From Rhizobium etli CFN 42 (GTDB lineage: Bacteria > Pseudomonadota > Alphaproteobacteria > Rhizobiales > Rhizobiaceae), in NCBI RefSeq assembly GCF_000092045.1, contig NC_007761.1, forward strand, positions 437,001 to 501,000: DNA of 64,000 bases, read 5' to 3'. This document shows positions 17,643 to 25,563 of this stretch, piece after piece. The stretch's first letter is position 1. Every line of letters starts with the position of its first letter. Made by a program: the position numbers and the translations under genes. The notes under the pieces were generated by a model. It worked only from the letters and a program-made list of their open reading frames with translations. It was not told where the DNA came from and made no database searches.

Positions 17643-19160
17643 ATGCCGGTTCGAGACCAGGGCAAAGATCCTTCGGCTGACATCCCGGCGGCCGGCGAGG
17701 CTGCCAAGGGGCGGTGCCCGTCCGGCTTGTTCGGCGGGCTTTCGGGCAAGCTGCTCTGGCTCACCGTCGTCTTCATCATGCTCGCCGAGATCCTGATTTT
17801 CTTTCCCTCGGTCGCCAGCATGCGGATGCGCTGGCTGCAGGACAGGCTGAACACGGCCGCCGCCGCCGCCATCGTCATCGACGGGCTGCAGCCGATCGAG
17901 CTGCCGCGCGCCCTGCAGAAGGAAACGCTGGAAGCGACCGGCACCAAGGCGATCGTGCTGCGCAAGGAAGGCACCTCGCGGCTGCTGGCGACAACAGACA
18001 TGCCGACCTCGGTCGACGAATCCTACGACCTCACCGACGTGCCGCCGCTGACGGCGATCCGCGACGCGCTCGACACCCTGATCTTCGGCGGCAGCAGGAT
18101 GATCCGCGTCTATGGCCCGGTCGGCGAAAACAAGGTCGGCGTCGAGGTTGTCATGAAGGACCGGCCGCTGCGTACGGCGATGTTTGCTTATTCCCGCAAC
18201 GTGCTGCTGCTGTCGGTGCTGATCTCGCTCTTCACCGCGACGCTGATCTTCTTTGCAATCAATCGCATTCTCATCGGCCCGATTCGCCGGCTGACCGGCA
18301 GCATGCAGCAATTCTCCTCCGATCCCGAGAATCCGGCCCATATCTATATCGGTGACGGTGGCCGTGACGAGCTGGCGGTGGCCGGCCGCAACCTCACCTC
18401 GATGCAGATGGAGCTGCAGAAGACGCTGAAGCAGCAGAAGAACCTTGCCGCTCTTGGCCTCGCCGTGTCCAAGATCAATCACGATATGCGCAATATCCTG
18501 GCTTCCGCGCAGCTGATGTCGGACCGGCTCGTCGATGTCGATGATCCGATGGTCAAGAGCTTCGCGCCCAAGCTGTTGCGCACCATCGACCGCGCGGTCG
18601 GTTATACGACGGAGGTACTGTCCTACGGCAAGGCGAGCGAATCGGCGCCGCGCCGCCGCCTTGTTCGGCTGCTGGGACTGACGCAGGACGTCAAGGATAT
18701 GCTGGCGATTGATCCGCAAAGCGGCATCGAGTTTGTCGAACAGTTCGCTGCCGATCTCGAGGTCGATGCCGACGGCGAGCAGCTTTTCCGGGTCATCCAC
18801 AATCTCTGCCGCAACGCGCTGCAGGCGCTGACTTCGCCGGGCGAGGGCAGCCCCGGCATTATCAGGCGCATCACCGTTTCCGCCCAGCGCGTCGGCAGCG
18901 TCGTCAGCATCACAGTGGACGATACCGGCCCCGGCATGCCGCTGAAGGCGCGCCAGAACCTCTTTGCCGCCTTCCGCGGTTCGGCCCGTTCCGGCGGCAC
19001 CGGCCTTGGCCTCACCATTGCCCGCGAGCTGGTGCTCGCCCATGGCGGCACCATCGCGCTTGTGGAAAAACCGACGGTCGGCACCCAGTTCCGCATCGAA
19101 ATCCCCGATCGCCCGGTTTCACTGGACGATTACCGCAACCGGACGCACAGCGAGAAGTGA
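17643..19160 (+). CDS. Membrane sensor histidine kinase
   Basis: A 505-residue kinase. Membrane helices lie at about 37-57 (LLWLTVVFIMLAEILIFF) and 186-208 (VLLLSVLISLFTATLIFF), flanking a periplasmic sensor of about 130 residues. A HAMP linker (GPIRRLTGSMQQF) follows. The dimerisation region reads VSKINHDMRNILASAQ with the phospho-acceptor His. The ATP-binding domain has FRVIHNLCRNALQAL (N box), VDDTGPGMP (G1) and GGTGLGLTIA (G2). The cognate response regulator is not adjacent. The signal is unknown. It is monocistronic and precedes the tRNA gene. Confidence 0.92.
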   Translation: MPVRDQGKDPSADIPAAGEAAKGRCPSGLFGGLSGKLLWLTVVFIMLAEILIFFPSVASMRMRWLQDRLNTAAAAAIVIDGLQPIELPRALQKETLEATGTKAIVLRKEGTSRLLATTDMPTSVDESYDLTDVPPLTAIRDALDTLIFGGSRMIRVYGPVGENKVGVEVVMKDRPLRTAMFAYSRNVLLLSVLISLFTATLIFFAINRILIGPIRRLTGSMQQFSSDPENPAHIYIGDGGRDELAVAGRNLTSMQMELQKTLKQQKNLAALGLAVSKINHDMRNILASAQLMSDRLVDVDDPMVKSFAPKLLRTIDRAVGYTTEVLSYGKASESAPRRRLVRLLGLTQDVKDMLAIDPQSGIEFVEQFAADLEVDADGEQLFRVIHNLCRNALQALTSPGEGSPGIIRRITVSAQRVGSVVSITVDDTGPGMPLKARQNLFAAFRGSARSGGTGLGLTIARELVLAHGGTIALVEKPTVGTQFRIEIPDRPVSLDDYRNRTHSEK

Positions 19161-19283
19161 GGGAATTTCAGCTGCCGCGGCCGCCAACAGGCAAACGCGC
19201 GATTTTTTCAGAAATGCTCTTGCATTGTCCGAAAGGACCCTTTAGAGGATCGCCCACGCAAGCGGTACCGCCGCTTCTGCCAC

Positions 19284-19360
19284 GCACCCGTAGCTCAGCT
19301 GGATAGAGCACCAGACTACGAATCTGGGGGTCAGGAGTTCGAATCTCTTCGGGTGCGCCA
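19284..19360 (+). tRNA. tRNA-Arg (anticodon ACG)
   Basis: The 77 bases fold as a full cloverleaf. The acceptor GCACCCG pairs with CGGGTGC. The D-arm has AGCTCAGCTGGATAGAGCA. The anticodon stem CCAGA/TCTGG encloses loop CTACGAA with anticodon ACG. The T-arm contains GTTCGAATC. The discriminator G and encoded CCA end at 19360. The A34 anticodon is the form edited to inosine to read CGN codons. It marks the left edge of a poorly conserved segment. Confidence 0.97.
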
Positions 19361-19431
19361 TTTTCTCCCAAGTTGACGAGAAACATCAACTTTCTCAGTC
19401 TATTAGACTACCATTGTCGTATGCCCTGTCA

Positions 19432-20313
19432 TCAAACGGCTTTCACGACTGGTTTAAGGTCTATCCCGTCTGGAATGCGGATATGCCTTGTTAACTGAGG
19501 AACATCACGAAATTCCTTGTCACCACAAACTTTCACCTCCTGGGAGATGCGCTGTGTGTGGCAGTTCGGGCAGCCCCGCAGAGTCGTTTGAGTCTGAATC
19601 GTTCCCTTAACGATTTTATCGCCCTTGCCCGGCTGCCATTTCATCAACTGCGCGAAGTGAGGACCGTCCACCGGCACCTCAAAAAGGTTATCGTAGTAGC
19701 GAGTGAAGTCCTCCTGCGTGGAGAAAATCTGCTGCTTCTTTGCCAAGGTCCGGAGATATCGACCGCACTTTTCGCAAACTGGATAGACCCGCAGCATCAG
19801 CCAGACAGACACCCCGCCGACCACAAAACCAAGGAATTGAATGAATGCCAAGATACGACCGTAATCGCCGATATCGCCAGTATTCGTTCCTGCTCGGCCA
19901 ACCCGCAAGCTCGTGTGGCTGAGATAGATATCGAGATATTCACTGAAGCTAACGACGTCGGACGCCATACGCCCGTTCCCTAAATCCAACAGTCTGTATT
20001 CGCCATAATAGATCGCGAACTGGGCGATTGCGGCAACGACAAGTATCTGTATTAGGATCAGCACGGTTGGCCGCGTATGAAACAACAGCGAGCCAAAATA
20101 GTAGCCGCTCGCGGCAGCAGCACCACAGAGGAGAGCGCCCGCTGGAACAACAACAAAAAAGCTCAAGGTGAAAAAATTGAAGTGGGTAAATTGGTTAACA
20201 GCTACAACCGCGATGACGGTCAGTAAGAACGTCGCGATCCCAAAGATCGAGACGCCAAAATTCCCTACGATGTTTTTCAAGTCTCTCCCCACCAATAGAT
20301 CCCGTTGCATCAT
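19432..20313 (-). CDS. Four-helix membrane protein with CxxC pairs, unknown function
   Basis: About 293 residues. Four hydrophobic helices fill the first 190 residues (SIFGIATFLLTVIAVV, FFVVVPAGALLCGAA, VLILIQILVVAAIAQ, FIQFLGFVVGGVSVWL). The cytoplasmic tail has CEKCGRYL and, about 60 residues later, CPNCHTQ, which together look like a zinc-ribbon-type Cys4 site. I recognise no family. Starts are ambiguous: TTG at 20337, GTG, or ATG at 20313, none with a clear ribosome site. Base composition is visibly more AT-rich than its neighbours and it sits just beyond a tRNA gene, suggesting acquired DNA. Confidence 0.65.
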   Translation of the reverse strand: MMQRDLLVGRDLKNIVGNFGVSIFGIATFLLTVIAVVAVNQFTHFNFFTLSFFVVVPAGALLCGAAAASGYYFGSLLFHTRPTVLILIQILVVAAIAQFAIYYGEYRLLDLGNGRMASDVVSFSEYLDIYLSHTSLRVGRAGTNTGDIGDYGRILAFIQFLGFVVGGVSVWLMLRVYPVCEKCGRYLRTLAKKQQIFSTQEDFTRYYDNLFEVPVDGPHFAQLMKWQPGKGDKIVKGTIQTQTTLRGCPNCHTQRISQEVKVCGDKEFRDVPQLTRHIRIPDGIDLKPVVKAV

Positions 20314-20520
20314 GCTCACCGACGGCGAAAAATTCAATCACTCGGCTGGCTGATATCCACCGATGGTTGCTTGAAAATGACGGTCCGGATGATGATGCGC
20401 TGGTTGGCTGACTTTCGCCCTGTCTCGCCGAGCATCGAAAGGCCAGTGTTCTGGACGTCTCCCTGAAAAGTTTACCGCGACAGTCGCTCCATCCTCTGCC
20501 CCAAGACAGCGAAGCGAAAA

Positions 20521-20910
20521 CTATTGAGCGGTCGGGAAGTCTCTTTCAAAGTCTTCCCTTTCTTTCTTCCCGTAGGCGGATGAGTAATAGCCACTGCAGA
20601 GATAAGAGCACTCATCCGGGTCGCCCATCTCCCATCCCGGCAGGCAGGTGACCACGCGCTGGAATTTTTCATTGCAAAGACCGTGGTTTGCCAAAAGCCG
20701 CGGCTCGTTTCCGAAATACGCGCTTATAGCTTTCTGGCGAGTCCATGCAGGAACGACTTTCCAATCAGCGGCGCCGCCCTCGGCGCTGACATTGCCGGTG
20801 GCACAGAGCGACCAGTTGGAAATCACGATCGGCTGATCGCAGGCAAAAGCCTGGACGGTGCTTCCCAGCAAGATCGAAACCAGTGCCAGCAACTGCTGGC
20901 CATAGATCAT
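20521..20910 (-). CDS. Small secreted cysteine-containing hypothetical protein
   Basis: A 129-residue protein starting MIYGQQLLALVSILLG at 20910, with GGAGAAAGG just upstream. A signal peptide ends at about VQAFA/CDQ. The mature part has six cysteines (CDQP, LCATG, GLCNE, VTCLPG, DECSYLCSG), implying disulfides in the periplasm or outside. No family is recognised. Longer in-frame starts up to 21000 would bury the signal peptide and are less likely. It lies in the orphan-gene stretch after tRNA-Arg. The 20338-20520 gap shows nothing. Confidence 0.55.
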   Translation of the reverse strand: MIYGQQLLALVSILLGSTVQAFACDQPIVISNWSLCATGNVSAEGGAADWKVVPAWTRQKAISAYFGNEPRLLANHGLCNEKFQRVVTCLPGWEMGDPDECSYLCSGYYSSAYGKKEREDFERDFPTAQ

Positions 20911-21077
20911 CGCGCCTTTCTCCCTCATGCCGAACTTTCGCATGCTGGCCTCCCACCGTGTGCAATTGCCTGTCGCCGTCTGACGGGAACGGGACATCAA
21001 AACGCCTAAGATTATTTTCCTAGTTCATGGAACGTTCTTACGCTAGATTGCTCGTCGTTGCAACCATGGAATGTTGA

Positions 21078-21206
21078 ATGCCGAAGAATATTGTAACGAA
21101 TAGCGATGTCGCCGCTTGGGTCGGTCGTTTCCTCCGCAGGCGTGAAAGAACGAGTTCCTCTGTTGTTTCCCGCAAGGACGGGTTGGCAGCCGAGGTGAGG
21201 GTCTGA
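21078..21206 (+). CDS. Possible 42-residue small ORF coupled to the next gene
   Basis: An ATG at 21078 opens a 42-codon frame starting MPKNIVTNSDVAAWVGRFLR and ending LAAEVRV. Its TGA shares a base with the ATG of the following gene (TGATG at 21204-21208), a classic coupling arrangement. The upstream ribosome site is weak (TGGAATG). It could be a real small protein, a leader peptide, or chance. Confidence 0.35.
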   Translation: MPKNIVTNSDVAAWVGRFLRRRERTSSSVVSRKDGLAAEVRV

Positions 21207-21793
21207 TGGCGGAATTCAACCCTCGTGACAGGAGCCGCACCAGTGCCGGCAAGACGCGCTCGCTCGTGCGCAAACATACCGCGCCGCCGAGCGGAGGCGA
21301 TGACGGCAGCCTTCGCTGGCAATGGTTGACGATCCAGCTGCTGGAATCGCCGGCGTTCACGTCACTGAGCACCAACGCCAGCCGCGCCTTCTTCCGCATC
21401 ATCATCGAACACAACGCACACGCCGCCCTGGCTAATGGCAGGCTGGTCGTGACCCATCCGCAGTTCGTCTCCTACGGCGTCACCGGCGAATATGTGGCCG
21501 ATGCCCTCGACGAACTGGACTATAAGGGCCTTATCAAGGTTCGCCGCGGTCGGGCGGGCAGCGGTGTCGCGCATCCGAACCTCTTCACGCTGACGTTTGT
21601 CGGTGACCATGAAGGGGCGCTGCCGACCAACGACTGGCGGCGATGCACGGCAGAGAAGTGCCGGAAATGGTCGGAGATCGACCGCAAGCTTGCCGCCGAA
21701 AAACGCGGGCGGGTCGGCCGGAAGAAAAAAACGCCACTTCGGGATCCCGAAATCCCGCCGCTTCGGGATCCCGAAATTCGCCGCGCCTCGTGA
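21206..21793 (+). CDS. Putative winged-helix DNA-binding protein with repeated tail, unknown function
   Basis: A 195-residue basic protein. Residues about 37-135 (LRWQWLTIQLLESPAF, SRAFFRIIIEHN, VTGEYVADALDELDYKGLI) look like a helix-turn-helix or winged domain of the type in replication or phage-derived regulators. The tail is strongly basic (EKRGRVGRKKKT) and then carries a tandem peptide repeat, PLRDPEI twice. The DNA under those repeats forms two identical palindromes (separate entry). Related repeat-tailed proteins occur in alphaproteobacterial mobile regions (recollection, not checked). It begins on the stop of a small ORF. No partner gene or integrase is seen. Confidence 0.6.
   Translation: MAEFNPRDRSRTSAGKTRSLVRKHTAPPSGGDDGSLRWQWLTIQLLESPAFTSLSTNASRAFFRIIIEHNAHAALANGRLVVTHPQFVSYGVTGEYVADALDELDYKGLIKVRRGRAGSGVAHPNLFTLTFVGDHEGALPTNDWRRCTAEKCRKWSEIDRKLAAEKRGRVGRKKKTPLRDPEIPPLRDPEIRRAS
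21738..21775. repeat. Two identical 14-bp palindromes with a 24-bp period
   Basis: TTCGGGATCCCGAA, a perfect 14-bp palindrome, occurs at 21738-21751 and again at 21762-21775 inside the end of the gene at 21206-21793. A degenerate half-copy (TTCGGGATTCC) lies at 21841. Period 24 is eight codons, giving the repeated PLRDPEI tail. They could be protein-binding sites as well as coding. Confidence 0.7.
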
Positions 21794-22015
21794 GCGCTTG
21801 GGGCGAGGGAAGAGGCAATGATTTCAATGCCGCAACCAATTTCGGGATTCCGCAGTGCTATATAGATTCTGGTGGGGAATTCCTCATGAGCCCGCAAGAT
21901 CAAACCGGAAGCTAGTCGAACGATTGCCTGCTGACCGGCCTGCCTAGCTTCGCGCAACCTTGCTCCTGTATCCGCGAGCGTGACGATGTTTGACCGCTTT
22001 CGGCCGGAGGAATGC

Positions 22016-22336
22016 ATGGCGATGGGAATTTTTCGGGCTTTGGGCGCGGCGGCCGCGATGGCGGTCCTTGCCGGCTGCATCGACCATGCCAACGATCCGG
22101 TGCTGCTGGCCGTCGGCGTGCCGGTCAATCCGCCGGCCGTTGCACACGGCATCTGCATGGCCGACGGCAATGCCATGTATGACGAGGCGAAGCGCCAATA
22201 TGAGCTGCGCGCCCAGCTGACCGGATATGCGCAGGCCGATGCGCTCGAAGCGGAAACGACCGCACGCGCCGCCGCCCATCGGCAATATGTCGCCTGCCTC
22301 TCCGGCCAGGGCTACCGCGCATTATACGCGAATTAA
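22016..22336 (+). CDS. Small lipoprotein, unknown function
   Basis: A 106-residue protein starting MAMGIFRALGAAAAMAVLAGC at 22016 (GGAGG five bases upstream). The LAGC lipobox makes it a lipoprotein, cleaved before the Cys, with CIDHAND at the mature N-terminus. The rest is Ala-rich and helical with two more cysteines (HGICMADGN, QYVACLSGQGY). Asp at mature +3, not +2, suggests it may go to the outer membrane. No family is recognised. Confidence 0.65.
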   Translation: MAMGIFRALGAAAAMAVLAGCIDHANDPVLLAVGVPVNPPAVAHGICMADGNAMYDEAKRQYELRAQLTGYAQADALEAETTARAAAHRQYVACLSGQGYRALYAN

Positions 22337-22677
22337 GCATAGAGAATTCCGTTCCTTGCCAACGCCTGTCGGCGCCCTCCGCCTGATTGCGACTTTTCAC
22401 AATTTCTCGCGGTAAGGTCACGACGGATCGCCTGCAATCACGAGTTTTGGAAGCTGCGCGTGATGGCATTGCCACGCAACGTCCAGGCACCCGCCGCCAT
22501 TCCGATGGCTATTGGTATCCGCTGGCCCCTTCGGCGTCGAAGCCGGCACGACCGGCTCGATCATCCGCCAGCCCGTGAACAGGCAGGCGGCCCCGACAAT
22601 GTGCAACCCTACGTTTTCCTGATCGATCGGTCCCGGCAGCATGCCCTGCGATAACGGCTATTGAGCCGGCAAAGGAA
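22337..22677 (+). other. Gene-poor stretch with a possible frameshifted BA14K-like remnant
   Basis: No intact gene is supported here. At 22507-22527 one frame reads GYWYPLA. Two frames over, from 22530, it continues FGVEAGTTGSIIRQP and NRQAAPTMCN. In rhizobial BA14K-like secreted proteins the phrase GYWYPLAAFG is followed by a Gly/Ala membrane-like stretch. The join here is what one lost base would produce. This is a tentative remnant only. A terminator follows at 22678. Confidence 0.25.
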
Positions 22678-22698
22678 GAGGCGGCGACGAGCCGCCTC
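22678..22698 (+). terminator. Hairpin terminator candidate
   Basis: GAGGCGGC and GCCGCCTC form a perfect 8-bp stem with a 5-base loop, followed by TTTCCC. It stands after the remnant region and may have ended a former gene. Confidence 0.55.
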
Positions 22699-22818
22699 TT
22701 TCCCGACCAGGGCGCCGCTCACATGTTCGTGACCCCAGTTGCGGTGCGGTCGTATGTGACAAATCCGCTTCCTAACTCCTCGGCGTAAATTCCCTCAAAT
22801 CCTCCCAAGGAGACGATC

Positions 22819-23112
22819 ATGATCACCACGTTCAAGAGCGGTCTGGCGGCCGCGGCCATCGGCGCAGTGCTCGGCCTTTCCTCGTTCTCGGCCGAAGCGG
22901 CTCCCCTCCAGTCGAGTGCGACGGAGCAGGGCGCAGTCAAGCAGCCCCAGGAAGCAACCCGGTTGCAGCACGATAGGCGCGCCACCGGTTCGATCGGCGA
23001 GCGCACGCCCGGGACCATGGCTTCACCCTATATGATGGACCTGAAGAAGCCGCTGAACATGGATTGCAAGCTCGGCTTCAATCCCACCAGCAGCTCCAGC
23101 TGCAACTATTGA
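22819..23112 (+). CDS. Small exported hypothetical protein, 97 residues
   Basis: It starts MITTFKSGLAAAAIG at 22819, with AGGAGACG upstream. A signal peptide ends at about SAEAA/PLQ. The mature part is polar (RRATGSIGERTPGTMASPYM) and ends in a Ser-rich, two-cysteine tail (MDCKLGFNPTSSSSCNY). It is the sort of small periplasmic protein common in rhizobia, and no function is known. It is followed by a strong hairpin, so it is monocistronic. Confidence 0.7.
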   Translation: MITTFKSGLAAAAIGAVLGLSSFSAEAAPLQSSATEQGAVKQPQEATRLQHDRRATGSIGERTPGTMASPYMMDLKKPLNMDCKLGFNPTSSSSCNY

Positions 23113-23129
23113 GGCCGCGCGATCGGGCT

Positions 23130-23155
23130 AAGGGGCGGCTTCCAGGCCGCCCCTT
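23130..23155 (+). terminator. Hairpin after the small exported protein
   Basis: AAGGGGCGGC and GCCGCCCCTT form a perfect 10-bp stem with a 6-base loop, 18 bases after the stop. The T-tract is poor (CATCT). Confidence 0.65.
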
Positions 23156-23375
23156 CATCTGGACGGTGGCCGAAACGGCGCCAGCCTTTTGCGCGAGCGC
23201 CCGCCATCAATGATGGCAAAAAAGCCACGGATGCGGAAATGGCGCGGACGCCGATGGAAAAAATCGTCGCAAAGGCCGGCTTACACAGGCGATTGATCTC
23301 TCTGCCTTGGAATTGCCATGCTGGCCGCGATGGTCGCATTGATACTCAATTGAATTTCAGACAGGTGGGACAGTC

Positions 23376-24044
23376 ATGACCGCAAAGGCTGCATGCTCCG
23401 ATTTCCTGCATTTTTTCCGCTCCTGGGTCAGCAATCCGCTTCGAGTGGCCGCCATCGCACCGTCTGGCGATTCCCTGGCCAGGATCATGACCAGCGAAAT
23501 TGCCGCACTCGATGGGCCGATCATCGAGCTCGGCCCGGGCACCGGGGTGTTTACCCGGGCGCTGCTCGCCCGCGGCATCAGCGAGGCGGATCTCACGCTG
23601 ATCGAGTATGGCCCGGAATTTATCAGTGCGCTGCAGGCGCGGTTTCCGGCGGCGCGCATATTGCAGATGGATGCTGCCCATCTCGCCCAAGCCGATATCT
23701 TCGAAGGAGAACCGGTCGGCGCCGTCATCAGCGGCCTGCCGCTTCTGTCGATGTCGCCGCGCAAGATCGCCTCGATCCTTGCCGGCGTCTTCACCTATAT
23801 GCGGCCGGGCGGGGCAATCTATCAGTTCACCTATGGCCCGCGCTGCCCGGTGCCGCGGCCGATCCTCGACCGCCTCGGCCTGAAGGCCGTGCGCATCGGC
23901 GGCACGGTGCGCAACCTGCCGCCCGCTTCCGTCTACCGGATTTCCCGCCGCAAGCCGCTGGAACTCTCGCGCGAGCGCCTGCGATATCGCGACAGCGCCG
24001 CTGAAATCGATGTCGCCGCCTTCTCCGGCGAAACCGGCGGCTGA
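23376..24044 (+). CDS. SAM-dependent methyltransferase, phospholipid N-methyltransferase-like
   Basis: A 222-residue class I methyltransferase. IIELGPGTGVFTRALL near residue 49 is the SAM-binding motif I. TLIEYGPEF is motif II with the acidic residue that binds the ribose. GLPLLSMSPRK corresponds to the motif IV loop. The opening (FLHFFRSWVSNPLRVAAIAPSG) is the pattern shared by rhizobial PmtA-like and rRNA-adenine-methyltransferase-like enzymes. PmtA makes phosphatidylcholine from phosphatidylethanolamine, but this is not an obvious PmtA orthologue, so the substrate is uncertain. GGTGGGA lies upstream of the ATG at 23376. Confidence 0.8.
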   Translation: MTAKAACSDFLHFFRSWVSNPLRVAAIAPSGDSLARIMTSEIAALDGPIIELGPGTGVFTRALLARGISEADLTLIEYGPEFISALQARFPAARILQMDAAHLAQADIFEGEPVGAVISGLPLLSMSPRKIASILAGVFTYMRPGGAIYQFTYGPRCPVPRPILDRLGLKAVRIGGTVRNLPPASVYRISRRKPLELSRERLRYRDSAAEIDVAAFSGETGG

Positions 24045-24300
24045 ACAGGACACGCCAAGCGGAAGGACGTATCGGCGTATCCCTGTTATCCCCATGGCGC
24101 CGTCCTATATCTGCAAGCGTCGCCGCGGCCTCGCTAACGATACCGTCGCGGCGGGCGGCTCATCCATTTCGGCGTGGCCAAAAACAGGGCAAACTTGCCG
24201 CTTTGAAAGCCGCCGCCTCCAGCCGCGGTCGCCGTTAACGGGGCGGTTTCGGCTGCTCCGCTCACTTTGAACGATTTCATTGACCAAGAGAGGAAAGATC

Positions 24301-25182
24301 ATGGCCAGTCACAACGCAGCCAAGTCAGGCACTTTCAAGATCGGCGGCGAGATCGAGGTCAACCGCCTCGGTTTCGGCGCCATGCGCGTCACCGGCAAGG
24401 GCATCTGGGGCGAGCCCGAAGATCACGCTGAATCGATCCGCACACTGAAGCGCCTGCCGGAGCTTGGCGTCAATTTCATCGATACGGCCGATTCCTACGG
24501 TCCCGACGTTTCCGAATGGCTGATCAAGGAGGCGCTGCATCCCTATGGCGGCAAGTCCGTCGTCGCCACCAAGGGCGGACTGACCCGCCACGGCCCCGAC
24601 ATCTGGCTGCCGGTCGGCCGTCCGGAATATCTGATCCAGCAGGCGCATAAGAGCCTGCGCAATCTCGGGGTCGAGCGCATCGATCTCTGGCAGCTTCACC
24701 GCATCGATGCGAAAGTGCCGGCCAGGGAACAGTTCGATGCGATCAGATCGCTGCTCGACGCCGGCCTCATCCGCCATGCCGGTTTGAGCGAAGTCTCCGT
24801 CGCCGAAATCGAGGCGGCCTCGAAGCACTTCAAGGTCGCCACCGTCCAGAACCGCTATAATCTCGTCGATCGCACCAGCGAGGATGTGCTCGATTATTGC
24901 GCCAAGCACAATATCGGCTTCATCCCCTGGTACCCGCTGGCCGCCGGCGACCTCGCCAAATCAGGTTCGCTGCTCGACACGATCGCCAAAAAGCACAATG
25001 CTGCGCCGAGCCAGATTGCGCTCGCCTGGGTGCTGAAGCGCAGCCCGGTGATGCTGCCGATCCCCGGCACGTCGAAGGTCAAGCATCTGGAAGAAAATGT
25101 TGCGGCTGTTGATATCAGCCTCTCGGACGAGGAGTTCTCGGCGCTCGATGCTGAGGGCCGGAAAGCGTTCAAGGCTGATTGA
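24301..25182 (+). CDS. Aldo/keto reductase
   Basis: A 293-residue AKR barrel. [14 protein letters not shown] contains the catalytic Asp/Tyr, VVATKGGL the Lys and [11 protein letters not shown] the His. The NADPH end reads [14 protein letters not shown]. It reduces aldehydes or ketones; the substrate is unknown. The start is [10 protein letters not shown] at 24301, with AGGAAAG before it, rather than an earlier in-frame codon. It is followed by a repeat-rich gap. Confidence 0.92.
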   Translation: MASHNAAKSGTFKIGGEIEVNRLGFGAMRVTGKGIWGEPEDHAESIRTLKRLPELGVNFIDTADSYGPDVSEWLIKEALHPYGGKSVVATKGGLTRHGPDIWLPVGRPEYLIQQAHKSLRNLGVERIDLWQLHRIDAKVPAREQFDAIRSLLDAGLIRHAGLSEVSVAEIEAASKHFKVATVQNRYNLVDRTSEDVLDYCAKHNIGFIPWYPLAAGDLAKSGSLLDTIAKKHNAAPSQIALAWVLKRSPVMLPIPGTSKVKHLEENVAAVDISLSDEEFSALDAEGRKAFKAD

Positions 25183-25204
25183 GGGCGATGCGACCGATGG
25201 CAGT

Positions 25205-25390
25205 TCCCATAACAAGACCCCTCCCCAATCCCTCCCTGTGGGAGGGGCTGGGATGCCGCACCGTTTCACACAACCTCCATCAAGCCAATCCGTAGAACGG
25301 GAACAGGCGGCAACACTTATTTGGGTCGCGCAGGGTGCCGCAGCTTAGCCCGTCCCCCTTGTGGGGAGGGGTTGGGGAGGGGGCTTGGAC
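25205..25390. repeat. Inverted palindromic intergenic repeats (RIME-like)
   Basis: A left unit at about 25206-25250 (CCCCTCCCCAATCCCTCCC then GGGAGGGG) and a right unit at about 25349-25384 (GTCCCCCTTGTGGGGAGGGG then TTGGGGAGGGGG) are inverted copies flanking about 100 bases. Each is itself a hairpin. This is the usual look of dispersed rhizobial intergenic elements. Confidence 0.7.
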
Positions 25391-25435
25391 TGGGCGAGCC
25401 ATCCGCGCTCAGTGCGGCCTCATTTTTCAGCAGAA

Positions 25436-25453
25436 TTTGACCACTTGGTCAAA
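25436..25453. promoter_or_regulatory. Orphan 18-bp operator-like palindrome
   Basis: TTTGACCA and TGGTCAAA flank a CT spacer: a perfect 8-2-8 dyad similar in form to GntR-family operators. It lies in a gap with no protein gene, about 110-130 bases upstream of the small RNA. A tandem 8-base direct repeat (TGCATTGC twice) follows at 25509-25524. Confidence 0.5.
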
Positions 25454-25563
25454 CATGCCGCAAAATAAGGCGTTGACCTGTTAATTTTACGGCGAGCCTT
25501 GCACCCACTGCATTGCTGCATTGCGGTAATTTCGCTATTCCCGATCAAATGGATGGGGTATCA

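Noticed and set aside
19284..23375. att direct repeat of the tRNA-Arg 3' end that would prove an island
   Set aside because: No second copy of the tRNA end was found downstream by eye, and no integrase is present.
24070..24090. Sequence similar to an I-SceI homing site (CCTGTTATCCCC)
   Set aside because: It matches only part of the site and no homing endonuclease gene is near; treated as chance.
25205..25390. CRISPR-like array of inverted repeats
   Set aside because: Only two inverted units, no regular spacers and no cas genes; it is a palindromic repeat element.
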